Shown: positions 36,357-48,457 of the stretch, piece after piece
Position numbering within the stretch: the stretch's first letter is position 1
Layout: each line of letters begins with the position of its first letter
Assembly (NCBI RefSeq): GCF_000143535.2
Contig: NC_037323.1
Span: forward strand, 930,001-994,000
Direction: 5' to 3'
Source: Botrytis cinerea B05.10
Lineage: Eukaryota; Ascomycota; Leotiomycetes; Helotiales; Sclerotiniaceae
DNA length: 64,000 nucleotides
The notes under the pieces: model-generated
Database searches by the model: none
What the model was told of the DNA's origin: nothing
What the model saw: only the letters and a program-made list of their open reading frames with translations
Translations under genes and position numbers: made by a program

Positions 36357-37487
36357 ATGGATTCCGATTCTTCTACTCCCTCGATTTCGTATCCAATTAT
36401 CGACTCCCACATCCACCTCTTCCCCGAGAGCGAGCTCGACACCCTTGCCTGGAACACGCCTTCAAATCCTTTATACAAACAACAGTCTCTCGACGAGTAC
36501 ACAGCTGCTACATCTTCTGCCTCTTCACTTGAAGGTTTCATCTTTCTCGAGACAGACCGCAAGAATGATTTGAAACGCGGGGAAGAAGATGGTTCGGGAT
36601 GGGAAATGCCACTTAAGGAAGTGTCTTGGCTTAAACGAATAGCATTAGGTCGACCTCTTGAAGGAGAAGGACACACCGAGGAACATGCAAAGCTTTGTAA
36701 AGCGATCGTACCATGGGCGCCAGTACCAAGTGGAGAGAAGGCGTTGGAGAGATATGTAAAGGAGGTTGAGAAGGAGGCGGAAGGGAGTTGGGGGTTGGTA
36801 AAGGGGTTTAGGTATTTGGTACAGGATAAGGAAAAGGGGACTATGCTCACAGAAGGATTTATTGAGGGATTGAAGTGGCTGGGAAAGAAGGGATTTGTAT
36901 TTGACTTGGGGGTCGATTTACATTCAGGCGGAAGATGGCAATTGGAGGAGGCGATCGAGATGATGGAGAAGGCCCACGAGGGAGTTGAGGATGGAGAAAA
37001 AGTCACGGTTATTATAAGTGAGTTGGATTATTTGACTTTTGTGCTACAATACTCGAGCAATGCTAATAACATTCCTTGAACAGATCACCTGTGCAAACCC
37101 GACTTCTCAATCTACAACACTCAGACCGATCCCTCTTTCCTTGCCTGGCGCACCGCCATGTTCAAACTCAGCAAGTACAGCAACACATACATGAAGCTCA
37201 GCGGCTGTTTTTCAGAAATGCCGGATTCTCTAAAGAAAGGCCCTGTAGATGATATCGTCATGGCACTTCAACCATATTTAGCAGTGATTCTTGCTACATT
37301 TGGTCCTTTCAGAACAATGTTTGGATCTGACTGGCCAGTTTGCACAATTGGGGTTGAAGATGCTTGGGGAAAATGGAGGGATGTGGTCATGAGGTTTTGC
37401 TACTTGGCTAGTTTGAGCAAGGAGGATCAGATTATGATTTGGAGTGGCACAGCAATTAAAGCGTATAAGATTGGAGAGGCGCTATGA
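36357..37487 (+). CDS. Amidohydrolase-2 family lactonase (L-rhamnono-gamma-lactonase-like)
   Basis: Exons 36357-37017 and 37084-37487 total 1065 nt, or 354 residues. The metal-binding start is IIDSHIHLFPESELD (about 12-26). FDLGVDLHSGGRWQLEEAIE, ISNHLCKPD across the splice, and TMFGSDWPVC near the C-terminus supply further metal and active-site residues of the TIM-barrel amidohydrolase-2 fold. From memory, fungal proteins with this opening are annotated as L-rhamnono-gamma-lactonase, the second step of the non-phosphorylated L-rhamnose pathway; other sugar lactones are possible. The ATG at 36357 is preceded by a pyrimidine-poor leader; the longer frame upstream has no ATG. The next gene on the same strand is an aldolase, 570 bp away, which supports a sugar-acid role. 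Confidence 0.82.
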
Positions 37488-38060
37488 GAGTTAGGTTCTG
37501 AATCTCAGGAAGGACGAGGCAAAAGGTAGCATATGGAGTAAAGGTCTAACTAAGCAAGCGAACATCATTCCATAGTTGGGATGATTGTATTTTGATTCTT
37601 CCAAATAAGTCTATAGATCATTCTAGGAACAGCGATATGGAATGATCCGTTGTCTTCTTAAAATCTATAAAGGGGTGTTGTGCAATGAACATATCATATC
37701 CACCTTCTTTTTCCAAATTACAGCTCCTATTTTGAATGTCACAAAGGCTCCATTCCGTCCACATTGAGTGACTCCGTGTCAGGATCATTTCCACTTCATA
37801 TATCCATTTCGAAGGCTAATCGATGCCGCCGATAGCCTAGTCTCGTAAACCTTTACCCCGCCATAGCTCGCTTCGGGTTAACAAATCCCTAGTGGGGTCC
37901 TCGTTCATTGATACCCCGAATAAATATACACCTGGAGGAATCATTGCGACATTCAACCACATCAATAAAAACATACGTTTCCTATTCGAAATCTTCGAAT
38001 CATCTTCTTAAACCCTCATCTTCTGCTCCCAACCCCAGAATTCAAATATCTCAATCCAAA
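37488..38060. other. Intergenic between lactonase and aldolase
   Basis: A 573-bp interval that should hold the aldolase promoter. No coding feature is seen. Confidence 0.5.
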
Positions 38061-39161
38061 ATGTCACAACCTCCACCCCCCGGCGTCTACGTCCCCGTTC
38101 CTACTTTCTTCCTCCCCCGCTCTTCTGCCTCCTACTCATCAATCGCCTCCCCCCTAGATACCGAAACTCAAGCCGCGCATTCCCTCCACCTTGCTCGCTC
38201 GGGTATCAAGGGATTGGTCGTTTTGGGCAGTACGGGGGAGGCAGTGCATCTTTCAAACGCAGAGAGATATACGGTTTTGAGAGGATGCAGAGATGCGCTG
38301 GATAAAGAGGGATTTGGAGACGTGGGTATCATTGCTGGGACCGCGAGCCAGAATATTCAGGAGGTGGTGGAACAATTGGGAGAGGCGAAGAGGGCAGGCA
38401 GTGGATGGGGATTGGTGCTTGTGCCGGGATATTTTTCGGGTGCTAGCACACAGGAGGGAATTATCGCGGTGAGTTCTTCTTTCTGCTGGCTATTTGGAAT
38501 GCGGAGATTTGATTACGGAGGAAATCATCATATGCATCCCGGTGAACAAATTACTAATTGAGACTCTTTGTTCCGCGCAAAATAGTGGTTCAATGCAGTT
38601 GCAGACCAAAGTCCCATCCCAGTAATGGTATACCATTATCCCGGCGTCTCGAATTCGGTGCGCGTCACGCCTCAAACTTTCACTGCCCTCGCTGCGCACC
38701 CTAATATCGTCGGGTGCAAATTGTCTCACGGAGATATTTCGTATCATGCGCAAATTGCTCTTTCGCCTCACATCGACCATGCGCATTTCCATACTTTTAC
38801 GGGGTTGGGTCAGCAATTGTTGCCGGTGATGAGTATTGGATGCAAGGGAACTATTGATGGCAGTGCGGGATTCTTCCCCAAAAGTGTAGTGAGGCTTTAT
38901 GAGTTGAGCGTTAAGGATAATGTGACAGCGGAGGAGAAGAAGGAGAGAGGATTGCTGCAGTGGAAGTTAAGTGGCGTGGAGGAGATTGTGGTGAAGTATG
39001 GGACGGTGGGTATTAAAGAATGCGTTTCTAGGATATTGGGCATGGGAGAGAAGGATGGAACGAGGTTGCCGCTTGTAGGGGGGATTCCTGGCGGAGATGC
39101 GGAGTGGGAGAAGTGGAGGGGAGTGATTGGGGAGTTGGAGGCGGTGGAAAAGAGTTTGTAG
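38061..39161 (+). CDS. DapA-family aldolase (dihydrodipicolinate synthase-like)
   Basis: Exons 38061-38468 and 38586-39161 total 984 nt, or 327 residues. It has the class I TIM-barrel features of the family: VYVPVPTFF at the start, GLVVLGSTGEAVHLSNAERY (the substrate carboxylate-binding loop), VMVYHYPGVSN with the catalytic-type Tyr, and IVGCKLSHGD with the Schiff-base Lys. Fungal members split retro-aldol substrates such as 2-keto-3-deoxy sugar acids (for example the LGA1 type of the D-galacturonate pathway) or 4-hydroxy-2-oxoglutarate. This protein is a relative rather than an obvious LGA1 ortholog, so the exact substrate is open. Its neighbour is a lactonase in the same orientation. The start is the ATG before MSQPPPPGVYVP; a longer upstream frame lacks family similarity. 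Confidence 0.85.
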
Positions 39162-39591
39162 ATTGGCTGTTGTGGTTTGTTGATGGGTTGGTTGTTTGCT
39201 TGCTTGCGATGCTATGATTTGTTTATAGGGAGGGGTCTCCGTGAGCATAGTTTGCGTGGATACTGATGTGTGTAAATAAATAAAACATCCAATCGTCTTG
39301 AATGAAAATAGAGCCGTGATCTCGCCATTCATCACCCACCAAGCATTCTCTTCACCACATGGGAATTAATCTATAACTCATTAATTTAAGAAAAGTCGGC
39401 ACTCAGAATTTCATTCCTAGAGAAAGTTTTCATAGAAGATAATCTAAGACTCGCATCTAAACGCACAATCGCAAACCCAGCAAGTAGATCCTCGTTTCGT
39501 CCCCTTCTGCGATAAATACTGATATCATCACTTCGTGTTTCTAGTGCGGTAGATCCTTCCTTCCAGAGAAATTATCCGCCTGTCAAGAAAT

Positions 39592-39628
<37 letters not shown>

Positions 39629-39908
39629 ACGAGGGGTTAGTAAACAAGGAAATCTTTACACAAATGAAAATCCATGCAACTCAGAGGTTGAAGCTTGCTT
39701 TCGGTTGTAGGCATCTCCTCTCGGAGCAGAGAAAATATGTAGTCTAGCATTGGGATAAAGCACATCTGTTAATCCGGAAAGCTAGATGGGTATAGCGGGA
39801 GCACTGGTAGTCGCTAGCTACATGGCTAGAGTCGAACGAACGGTGGGCGCAATATCGGAAGATTGGAGATTGTATAGACAGCTTTCTGCGCATAGAGAGG
39901 TCGAAAAA
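39162..39908. other. Intergenic with a GA microsatellite
   Basis: About 750 bp between convergent genes. A (GA)n run occupies about 39594-39625. No gene is seen. Confidence 0.6.
39594..39625 (+). repeat. (GA)n microsatellite
   Basis: About sixteen uninterrupted AG/GA dinucleotides. Likely length-variable between strains. Confidence 0.95.
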
Positions 39909-42193
39909 CTATGCTGTTGCGGTCACGGTTGTGAATGTAGTGGTTGTGGTAATGACTGTAGTAATTTTGACTCTGGAAGCGTGAGAAAGAGATGGAGCAG
40001 TGATTTCTGTATTGCAAGACTTTGAAGTCGACTCGATGGGAGGTTTGATAAAAGCTCCTGTAGGGCTTGATTCCGATGCATTAGATGCTTGGAGGGAGGC
40101 TGGAGAATGGTTAGTTGGGGATGATGGTAGTAGATTGTCTGAATTTGATATTGCTGGTGTTGAATTTGGCGATTTTGAAAACGCCAGTAGGTTTGTAGAT
40201 AAATATGCAGAAGAAAAAGAGGAAAACGAAGAAGGAAAAGAAGAGCCAGAACCAGAACCAGAACCAGAAAGGGAAACAGAGGTATGAGCAGAAGAACCCA
40301 GCACACTGTTTGAAGGGCAAACATACTCGCTATCGCATTTTTGACGTCTCTCGCGTCTTTCTTCAGACTTGCGCTTCTTGGTCCCAGCATTGAATGGGTA
40401 CCTGAAGTATCTGATTAGCGAGAAGCTTTTGTGAAGGATATGAGTAGACTTACTGAACATTGGCGCAACTATTAGAATTTGGACATTTCTTGTAAAGTGA
40501 AAGTAAACCGGAATCTCCACAAATCTGTTGATCATTGCCAGAGCAAGGCATGGTACAGCCTCCTATGATACCAGGAACTGGATCTCTACCAGCGAGCATT
40601 TTATTATCACAGAAGCACTGGGTAGAATATTCCAACCCGGCGATACTGAAGCCTTTGCTGTTACAGAAATCAATACACTTTTCAACCGTCATGCCTGTAT
40701 TATCTTGAAGCGAATCCCCCTGGAGAGTGCGAGGTTGACCTGGTGTATCAAAACCACATCCCATATATGCGAAACTCTTTGATTTCGTAACGTCAGTATA
40801 AGGCCACATTGGTGTACCAATCGTGGTGGTAGCACCGCATCCACTTTGTGGACTAGCATTTCCTGGGCCATTTTGTACTTCGTTGCAACCGGGGAGTTTG
40901 GGTAGAACGCCCGAAATTTTCTCGTGAACGGATGGGGGGACTCGACAACTGTTTGCTACCTCGTTGGTTGTCAGTTGGAAGACAGGGCACTTTTCTATGA
41001 CTCCACTTTCATCGGTGCATTCATTGACGGCCCTTTGTAAGGTTGGCACATCCCATCCATTGACAAAGTCGCCGTGAAACCCATAGCCAGTTGGGTCTCC
41101 CATGGACCAGACGAATGGTTGTGAATTACCATACCACTAGAGAGTTGATTGTTAGCATCAGGGTCTGGTATGTAAAAGGAACACCTGAAGTTGTTTCATT
41201 TGTGTTGTAATAAATGAGAGACCTTGAGTGCTCGCATTCCCACGTTGAAATATAATAAGAAAACTAATAAACTTACTTTATCAGCAAAATCAGGAGTATT
41301 CCAGAGAATCTCGAAGAAAATAGAGACAAAACGCTTTGGATGGCTGGGAGGACAATTTCCACTATCTGAAAGACTTGGGTAGGCCATGTGGGATTTATGA
41401 TCAGGAGAATCTAAATTCTTTCCATCCCAGCATGACGGGAAAAAGACTTGGGTTCGGAGTCCGTATGGACATGGGTAATTTGGAAATCCGTTTGTCTGGG
41501 GCTTATCAGTGCCGAGACAAACATAAGTGACTGCTTGTTGCTCTAGAGAGCTTGCATTATATGATCGCAGGAATGGATTTCCTGCAAGCATGCGGAAGCC
41601 TTCGGGGAAGGCCAAGAGACCTTTGGAATACTCAGGATCTAATGGATCGCTTCGCTGTCTAGGAACCTAGGGTTAGCAACAATTTAACGAAGATAGGAAA
41701 TTGAAAGGCAGACACACAAGTAGTAAACTGTGACACCACCATTCTGACCGACAGAGATGAAACTGCCATTTTGAGCTCTGTAATACAAAGTTGGGGTCCA
41801 ATAATTGGAAAGATCCTATCATTCGGTCAGTTGAAGATATAGGTATACCTTCATGTGTTGTGGAAACTCACCTTTGTGACAGTACAAGAAGTGCAAGTTG
41901 ACGCTTGAGTAGAAGCATAGTTCATAGAGAAACCAAAGCCATTACCTCTGTAGAGTAAGAGGGTCAGTGTTATGTAGCAAGGTAAAGCTTAAAGAGAGAC
42001 GAGAAGTTGAGTTGCACTGAACTTACCCCATAATGGTATGAACATGACCAGAGACACTACCCGGGGAGACAACTGGGTCAGATCTCTGGACCACAATCGG
42101 ATTCTGACATGGTAGGCGCCAGAATGCCAACGCAGAATTGATGTTGATTGTAAGAAGGCACAAAGCCGACTGGAGGAAGGTGTTTGTTTGCAT
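39909..42193 (-). CDS. Secreted DUF1996 protein with WSC domain and Ser/Thr-rich tail
   Basis: Exons (minus): 42193-42027, 41947-41872, 41815-41718, 41658-41277, 41136-40457, 40401-39909 total 1896 nt, or 631 residues. A signal peptide (MQTNTFLQSALCLLTININS) ends near ALA, residue 23. A DUF1996 domain follows to about residue 300, with WRLPCQNPIVVQRSDPV, GSVSGHVHTIMGGNGF, FPSCWDGKNLDSPDHKSHMAYP and GDFVNGWD. A WSC carbohydrate-binding-type domain spans about 366-460 (YMGCGFDT, MTVEKCIDFC, QCFCDNKML, GNDQQICGDS). The last 160 residues are Ser/Thr-rich with a GSGSGSGSS run and a Thr-rich end. A cell-wall or extracellular role is likely, the enzyme activity is unknown. No GPI-type C-terminus is evident. 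The acceptor at 41659 is chosen because it gives an uninterrupted frame; a competing one fails. Confidence 0.85.
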
Positions 42194-44296
42194 TCTGAAT
42201 GTGTGAACTGCAAGAGATGAATGTAATGGGTTGATTTAAAGAGCGTGAGACCAGCTTCTGAGATCAAGAAGGCAATGAAGTTTGAAATGATTGAATTGAA
42301 AGGGAGTGTCACAGACACAGAGTTGTTGGAAAGGTCTGGATTGAAAAGCCCATCTAGACTTGGAGGTGTGAGAGGTATTTAAAAGAACTGCGAGTATAAA
42401 ATACAGTCAGAAGCAAAAACGATACTAATCTATGTGCAACTAACCGAGCCAGTGACAGAAGAAATTTAGATATTAATCTTAGTGGAATGTATGAGTTTTC
42501 TTGGTGAATGATGGAAGTCATTCCACCTCTTGTCGTATTGTCTAAAGGATAGAAAAATGCACTTGGCATCATATTCATTGGTGCTTAGGTTTACTAGAAA
42601 TTAAATTGTTCAATGTGATCTCAAAAAGGGGCCGATAAACAGCTCCCGTCAATATCAAGCTTCAACTCTGTTGGTTGAAGTGAAGTTCGAAAGTGATTTC
42701 TCCTCATTTCAGCAAGGATTTTATCGGGGAAATTCATCAAATATCAACAAAATAAATGAAGTTTTCGGGTGGCTCAAACTTCTCAACGGGAGCATGTTAA
42801 ATTCCTAAGGCTACCTAGGTATGTATGCATCGATCCTGCTCTTGACGATAGATCTATATTGGTGATTTGACACTTCTCGAATCTTGGCAGGTAAAAATGC
42901 GACCCGCTGCAGCCATCCGATTTGTACCACATCAGAGTAGAGAGCTAATAATTATCACTTGATCTTGGAATTTAGAACTCATCAGATTGTGTCGGGTAGG
43001 ACGATAGGGGAATCATCTATGGCAACCCAGTATCTATCACAAAATAGTCTAAGGCTCAACATAAGATGAATATATTCCGAGAACTGATTACCGAATGGTC
43101 GGTAGATTCCAAGATCTGAGTGTCTTTATTACTGATAGGTAAGTTTCGTCTTCTTAGGGTAGCTGAAGAGGTACAGGTAAAGTTTGAAATATTCAAAAAC
43201 CATTCCTGGTCTCTCGTTGTACCCACAATACTCTAGTGACACCTTGTGATATCTCCTCGCCTATTACCTGCCTCACAGATATTTCGCATCTTCACATTAA
43301 TACAGATAAGAATGCGATATTCCCATAGCTTGTTTCAATATCGTGTACCGCGGGCCCCTGCTGTCGGTAATGGATGTCACATCATTTGACATCCGTGGGG
43401 ACGGTAGTCTGCCATTTACACTGAGTATCCAAGATCTTGCATGAGACGTATGCTGTGCAATCCCGTACGAGATCAAAATGCGTGCAGGCTTATCCATAGT
43501 TCAAGTTTTGAAGAGGTGTGATGTGGCATTGACATTGTGTCGGTATTGTAAGATGTTGTACAGTGACGGTGACGGTGACGGTGACGTCGAAGCCCGTGAC
43601 GGAGAATGCATGCTGTGGTAGAATTTTAACCCGCTGCCGTACAACATAAATGTCTTTCCGCATGATTCGTGTATCATGACTTGGCACACCTTTGAGTATA
43701 TGCGAGGTTACTAATTTATTGCCAGGTTGATGATAGGTACATAGTTTACACAACATAACGGGGTAAGAGGCTGATTCCTTCAATGAAAAAGGCCAAGTCT
43801 GGGGAAATGACCAAGGACTTTAACCGCGGTGGGGGGTCAGCCACCTAGTGCAACCTTAGCCGCTCTGGTGTTCTGTGTCCTTTTGTCCTTTTGATATTTC
43901 AACTTCGGACCGAATTAGACACAGAGAAGATCTCTCAGAAGAATCACTACCATTCGCCTAACACCTTCACCACTACCTCTTCAATCAAAAGATCAACAGG
44001 ACGCAATGTGCCATACAATATATACAATTTGAAGACGTGGCAACTCAATGCCTGGACTTTCCCATGCGATTGGCTGTGAATTCTCCCTTGTCAAAATATC
44101 TTCACCTCACATATTTCGTCCATAGCTCCATGCTATCCGAGTGCAACTAACTCTACGGATTCCATTTATATCCCATGCCGTTCCAATGCAACTCCGTATT
44201 CTTTTCCTCCTATCACATCTGTCGTCCGATACGCAGCTGCAGAAAATCCATCAATCCATCTTCGGCATTGATGCTTTCCGTTTCTGCTTCTGATAC
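42194..44296. other. Intergenic, 2.1 kb
   Basis: Upstream of the DUF1996 gene. A small GGTGAC direct repeat (four copies) lies at about 43565-43590. No gene or RNA is recognised. Confidence 0.5.
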
Positions 44297-44680
44297 ATGG
44301 ATCCGAAATCCATGACTGGACATACATTTCAATCAATTGAAAACAAAGAACTGGGGGATAAATCATTCTTCGACTTGCTTTGCACAATACTCGGCTCAAA
44401 AGATGCCTACACAGTGACGGCAGCCATAAAGACAATTATTCCTAATCTCTCCCACAGCCCTTGGGGTTATATTTTTGACCGCAAGAAGCAAGTTATCACC
44501 CCATCGGACATGCCAAGATTCCCAAGGATGGAAAGAATGCGTAATTGGTATAGCGGACCCCAGATTTTCCCCAGGTTTCAAGAAACACTGAAATCTTACA
44601 GCCGAGAAGAAACAAACCTCACCTCGTGGATATCTCACTGCTTTGCCGAGGAATATCGACGCTCCCTCATCCGCCATTGA
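44297..44680 (+). CDS. Hypothetical 127-residue protein
   Basis: A single frame from an ATG (context GATACATGG) to TGA at 44678. Its composition is protein-like, with several Trp, Tyr and Phe residues (HSPWGYIFDRKK, MRNWYSGPQIFPRFQE), but I recognise no family, signal or membrane segment. No splice sites are needed. Chance cannot be excluded for a frame of this size. Confidence 0.35.
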   Translation: MDPKSMTGHTFQSIENKELGDKSFFDLLCTILGSKDAYTVTAAIKTIIPNLSHSPWGYIFDRKKQVITPSDMPRFPRMERMRNWYSGPQIFPRFQETLKSYSREETNLTSWISHCFAEEYRRSLIRH

Positions 44681-45691
44681 TTCATCAAAAAGGGCCGAAT
44701 TTGAAACCAAGAAAATTGAAACTATTGATACCACGAAACTAGATCATGTCCTGCATTTTCTCTTCCTTCATCCTCCATGCATCATGATCTTCAGTCATTT
44801 TTCGTGCTCGGTCAGAATATGTGCCAGGCCGCAATTCTAACCAAAACTACCAGTTGTAGTCCGCAGAAGCGAGTTTGAAACGAATCGATTGCGATCGATC
44901 AAACAAGTAGTCTTTTGTATACTATGAAGCAGATCCGAGGGGTGAAAGAAACTTCAAAGCCAGAGAAGAATGTGAACACATGTTGAGAGTTAGAATGTTA
45001 TTCGAAGGACTTCTCTAGTAAGTTGGAAGGTTCGAAACATACGTCGCGGTTGAACTGAATGAGGAGGGTGTCAACTCATAATCCATAATTTATAATCAGA
45101 TATTATGTTTCCTAGGAAACTGTCTAGAATCTAGCTAGATATATCCAAGCACATGGAGACTTGAAAGAAATACAAATAAAATAAAATAAATAGTCATACA
45201 AAACGAGATGGGCGTGAACTGCGATACTACTACACTCACTCACTCACTCACCATCTACTAGACAATATATTGACACTACCCCTCACATCAGTCAAAAATG
45301 ATTTCCTGTTCAGAATGCAGGAAATAAGAAGCGGCGCTACAAGAAAATCAAGACATCTGTAGAAAGAACAAGAAAACGAAAATGGTAATCATTTACCTTT
45401 TCCATAATACGAAATTACTGATTTTTTTTTTTTTTTGCATGGTTTTTTTGCATTTCGATTTGGATTTGATATATCCATTTCCCATTCCCATTTCCTTGCC
45501 TAAACTCCTGGTGTGTGTGAATATATGAATGCCTATATTTCTTCAATTCTCCTCTCCTTCTGTCTTTCTTCCTCTCTTCCCATTTCACTTTGGTCGCCTC
45601 CTTTCTCGGAGCTCTACCTCTATTCCCTTGCCTTCCATTGTATTTCAATCCGCAAGCATGTGATAAAGTTTCTCCCAACCTTCACAACTAT
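44681..45691. other. Intergenic, about 1 kb, with simple repeats
   Basis: Contains a (CACT)n run at about 45233-45251 and a T-rich tract near 45421 (T14). No gene is seen. Confidence 0.6.
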
Positions 45692-47040
45692 TTAATCCTC
45701 ATTGTACTTTCCACTATCCAACATACCCTTCGCACCCCTCCCACTTCTTCGTCCCCAAACTCTCAATCCCCACTCCGTAATGGTGAATCCCCAATGGCCC
45801 GCCACTAACACACCACTCACAACATTGACAACCTTAACCACAAACCTCAAGAACCCATCTCTACTTTCCTCTACTGTCAAAAGAAGCGGTTCAATATCAT
45901 ATTTGAAGAATATCCCGGGTACGCTGCGTTCGCCTACAATATGTTCTTGCGATGTTACAGCGTATTGATTTGTGCGTAGAAGGGTTGGAGACGAGGAGGG
46001 AGAAAATGTTGATGGTGAGAGGGAATAAAGAGTCGGAACCACTGAGAGGAAGTATTGGTATTTGTGGAAATGGTTGGGTGTGCCGGCGATCGTGCGGTCG
46101 AGGGGGTTGAGAAGGGAGGGGTAAAAAGGACCGAATGATAACTCGTTGATTATGTGAGAGAAATTGAATGCTATATATTATGTTAGTAATTAACCAAAAC
46201 GTTCATACGCGAACAGGTAAAAGGAATACAAACCACTATGATCCAAATGATGCCCCATCTCCGGATATCCATGACCTCTTGCAGTGAGATGAAAGTCTCC
46301 CTGCACCTTATTAACCTCCAAACTGCCATAAACCCTACAACTATCACCCCCCTTAGGACCACCCTTAACTCTCGGGGTCTTTGCAAACTTCGCCCTCTTC
46401 TTCCCTCCTAACGTCACAATATCATGAACATGTTCCTCTCCAAATCCCTCCTCATGATATTCCTCTCCGGTAATCACTCTTCCATGTGCATCTTTACCCA
46501 ATTGATGCATACCCTTTGCATCCACCCATTGGTTCCAATTCGTCGCATCTTCTTTGAGCATTATTCCAGCTAATATGCGATCACCAGCCGCATCTTGTAC
46601 GTTAATATGGAGCTCGGAACATTTCATTTTGACGACCATGTCCATGTTTACTTGGAGGGAATGTCCAACACCCTTTTCAACTACGAAGGTGTGGGTTTCG
46701 TGGCCGGTCCACCAACGCATGAATTCGGAGACGAGTAGAGCGAAGGACACGAGCATCATGGCGACGGTCCATTTGCCGCCCCCAGAGGTTTGTGTTATGT
46801 ATTGTGGTTTGGCTTTGGCTTTTGAGTGGGAGTCGAGTTAGCTAGTGATCTTCCAAATTGATTGTATGGATCAGAACGAAAGGGCAATTGAATGCAATTG
46901 TAGCCCAATCAAATGGTCGCAAGCAAAAAAGACACAGAAGCAAGACAATGAAACATACGAAAAGCATCAAAAGCCTTCACAATTCCCCCCTTCTCCCCAA
47001 ACGACCCCTCATCCAACCCATGATCTGAAAATCCATTCAT
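45692..47040 (-). CDS. ERV41: ER-Golgi cargo receptor Erv41 (ERGIC-2 type)
   Basis: Exons (minus): 47040-46959, 46818-46234, 46170-45692 total 1146 nt, or 381 residues. Erv41 forms a complex with Erv46 that cycles in COPII/COPI vesicles between ER and Golgi. Visible features are the FDAFPKAKPQYITQTSGGGK opening, rebuilt across the first splice, an N-terminal membrane segment (WTVAMMLVSFALLVSEFMRW, about 43-62), a large lumenal domain with GHGYPEMGHHLDHS and AFNFSHIINELSFGPFYP across the second splice, and a C-terminal membrane segment (FVVKVVNVVSGVLVAGHWGF, about 325-345). The C-terminal tail is basic. The ATG at 47040 is a good start; the spliced frame is the only one that gives the family opening. 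The donor of the second intron is GTTTGT, weaker than the others. Confidence 0.9.
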
Positions 47041-48457
47041 TTTGCCAGAGACTCGATTTCCTCGGCCTGCTCGTTGCAAATTCTCTTATTTTCCTTTGCG
47101 CATGCAATTCTCCAAATCAATGTCTCCCTCTGCAATATTCACATGTGCGATCCTCTCGAACCTCTCAATTCGATTCCCCAAACAAGTCTCCTTAAAGAAC
47201 GAGAAACAAGCACGAAAATATGAGGCTAAGAATAAGAAGTGAACAGAACCTCAAGAACCAACACAATCCATCGAAAACTTCACACTTGAAATTCAAGAAA
47301 GCAAAAGAAGTCTCGAAATTTGGAGATATGGATTTCAGTGCTATGAAGATGTGCTCAGGCCTAGAATTGGCAGTTGAAAGCTGTCCTTGAAGTAGTCCGA
47401 GGATATACCGGTGCGATATGATTGGCCGATATGATTCGATGGTGCAAGGCTGACGAATTCATCGGTAGGGGTTCAGGGTTGGAGTTTTGTGGGCTCGTGC
47501 AGCGGGTTTTATGTAGTGTCAGTGGAAAGTGCATGAACATGAGGTGGGTGCGGTGTCTTGTAGTCAATTGATGTATGGATATATGGAAAGGATTATAAGA
47601 CTTGGTGAACTGAAGAATTGGCGAAGGATCTACATGCATACGGAGACAGAGAGAGGGCGAGAAGGGTGTGGTAGTTGTACATATTGATAACACATTCGAT
47701 CGAATCTAGGCTCAGATGATGAGAGGTAGCATGAGGTATCAAAGCTTAAGTGACTTGAGGTGAAGCTACGAATGAAATCTGCAAGATCGTCAGATCTGCA
47801 ACCATAAGACTGTCCGCTCGCTCCTAAAAATTGGAAAGCATTCTCACTACTCCAGACAAGCAAGTACACATGTATAAATCGGTTGATTACTATAAAGGAC
47901 ATTCGTTTATTTTGGCATTTCATTACATTGGCTTCCTTCTTCCCTCCTTCATAAACTCCACCCCCAACTACTAGAAGCACTGCCATGCTTTATTAAGAAC
48001 CCACCCCGAACCACCCCCAGCTTCTCTCTTCTCCCGTTCTTCCTCTCGTTCTCCTCAAACTATGCCATAGTCATAGTCCCTCTCCCAAAACCCAACCCGT
48101 GCCTTCGTCATAATATTAAAGTACTGATGTAAAAAACCTTAAGCTTTTTGCATAACATGATATGTGAGTCGTCCATCCCATTGTGCATTAAAGACCCCAA
48201 TTCATTCGTAGAAAGAGTAGAAAAGAAACGCGCGCAAATAGAGAAAAAAAGAAAATACGAAAAATGATACCCCAGACAAATATACAGCATACAAGATTCC
48301 GTCCCATACCTTTCATGGTTCTGTGGAACCGCATCGTTCGTTGAATCTATTCAATCGCTTGCAAAGCCCCACCCCTCCATCATACCTCATGCCCCGGAAG
48401 ACTCGCGAGGTCGACTCCATTGGAAAACTTCAACTACTTCCTCATTCATGCAAACTT
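47041..48457. other. Intergenic, 1.4 kb
   Basis: Between ERV41 and SSO1, both minus strand. It should contain the ERV41 promoter and SSO1 3' UTR. ORFs here are short and unconvincing. Confidence 0.5.

Noticed and set aside
40000..40287. Acidic 95-residue plus-strand ORF with EPEPEP run
   Set aside because: It is the antisense shadow of the Ser/Gly-rich tail of the DUF1996-WSC gene.
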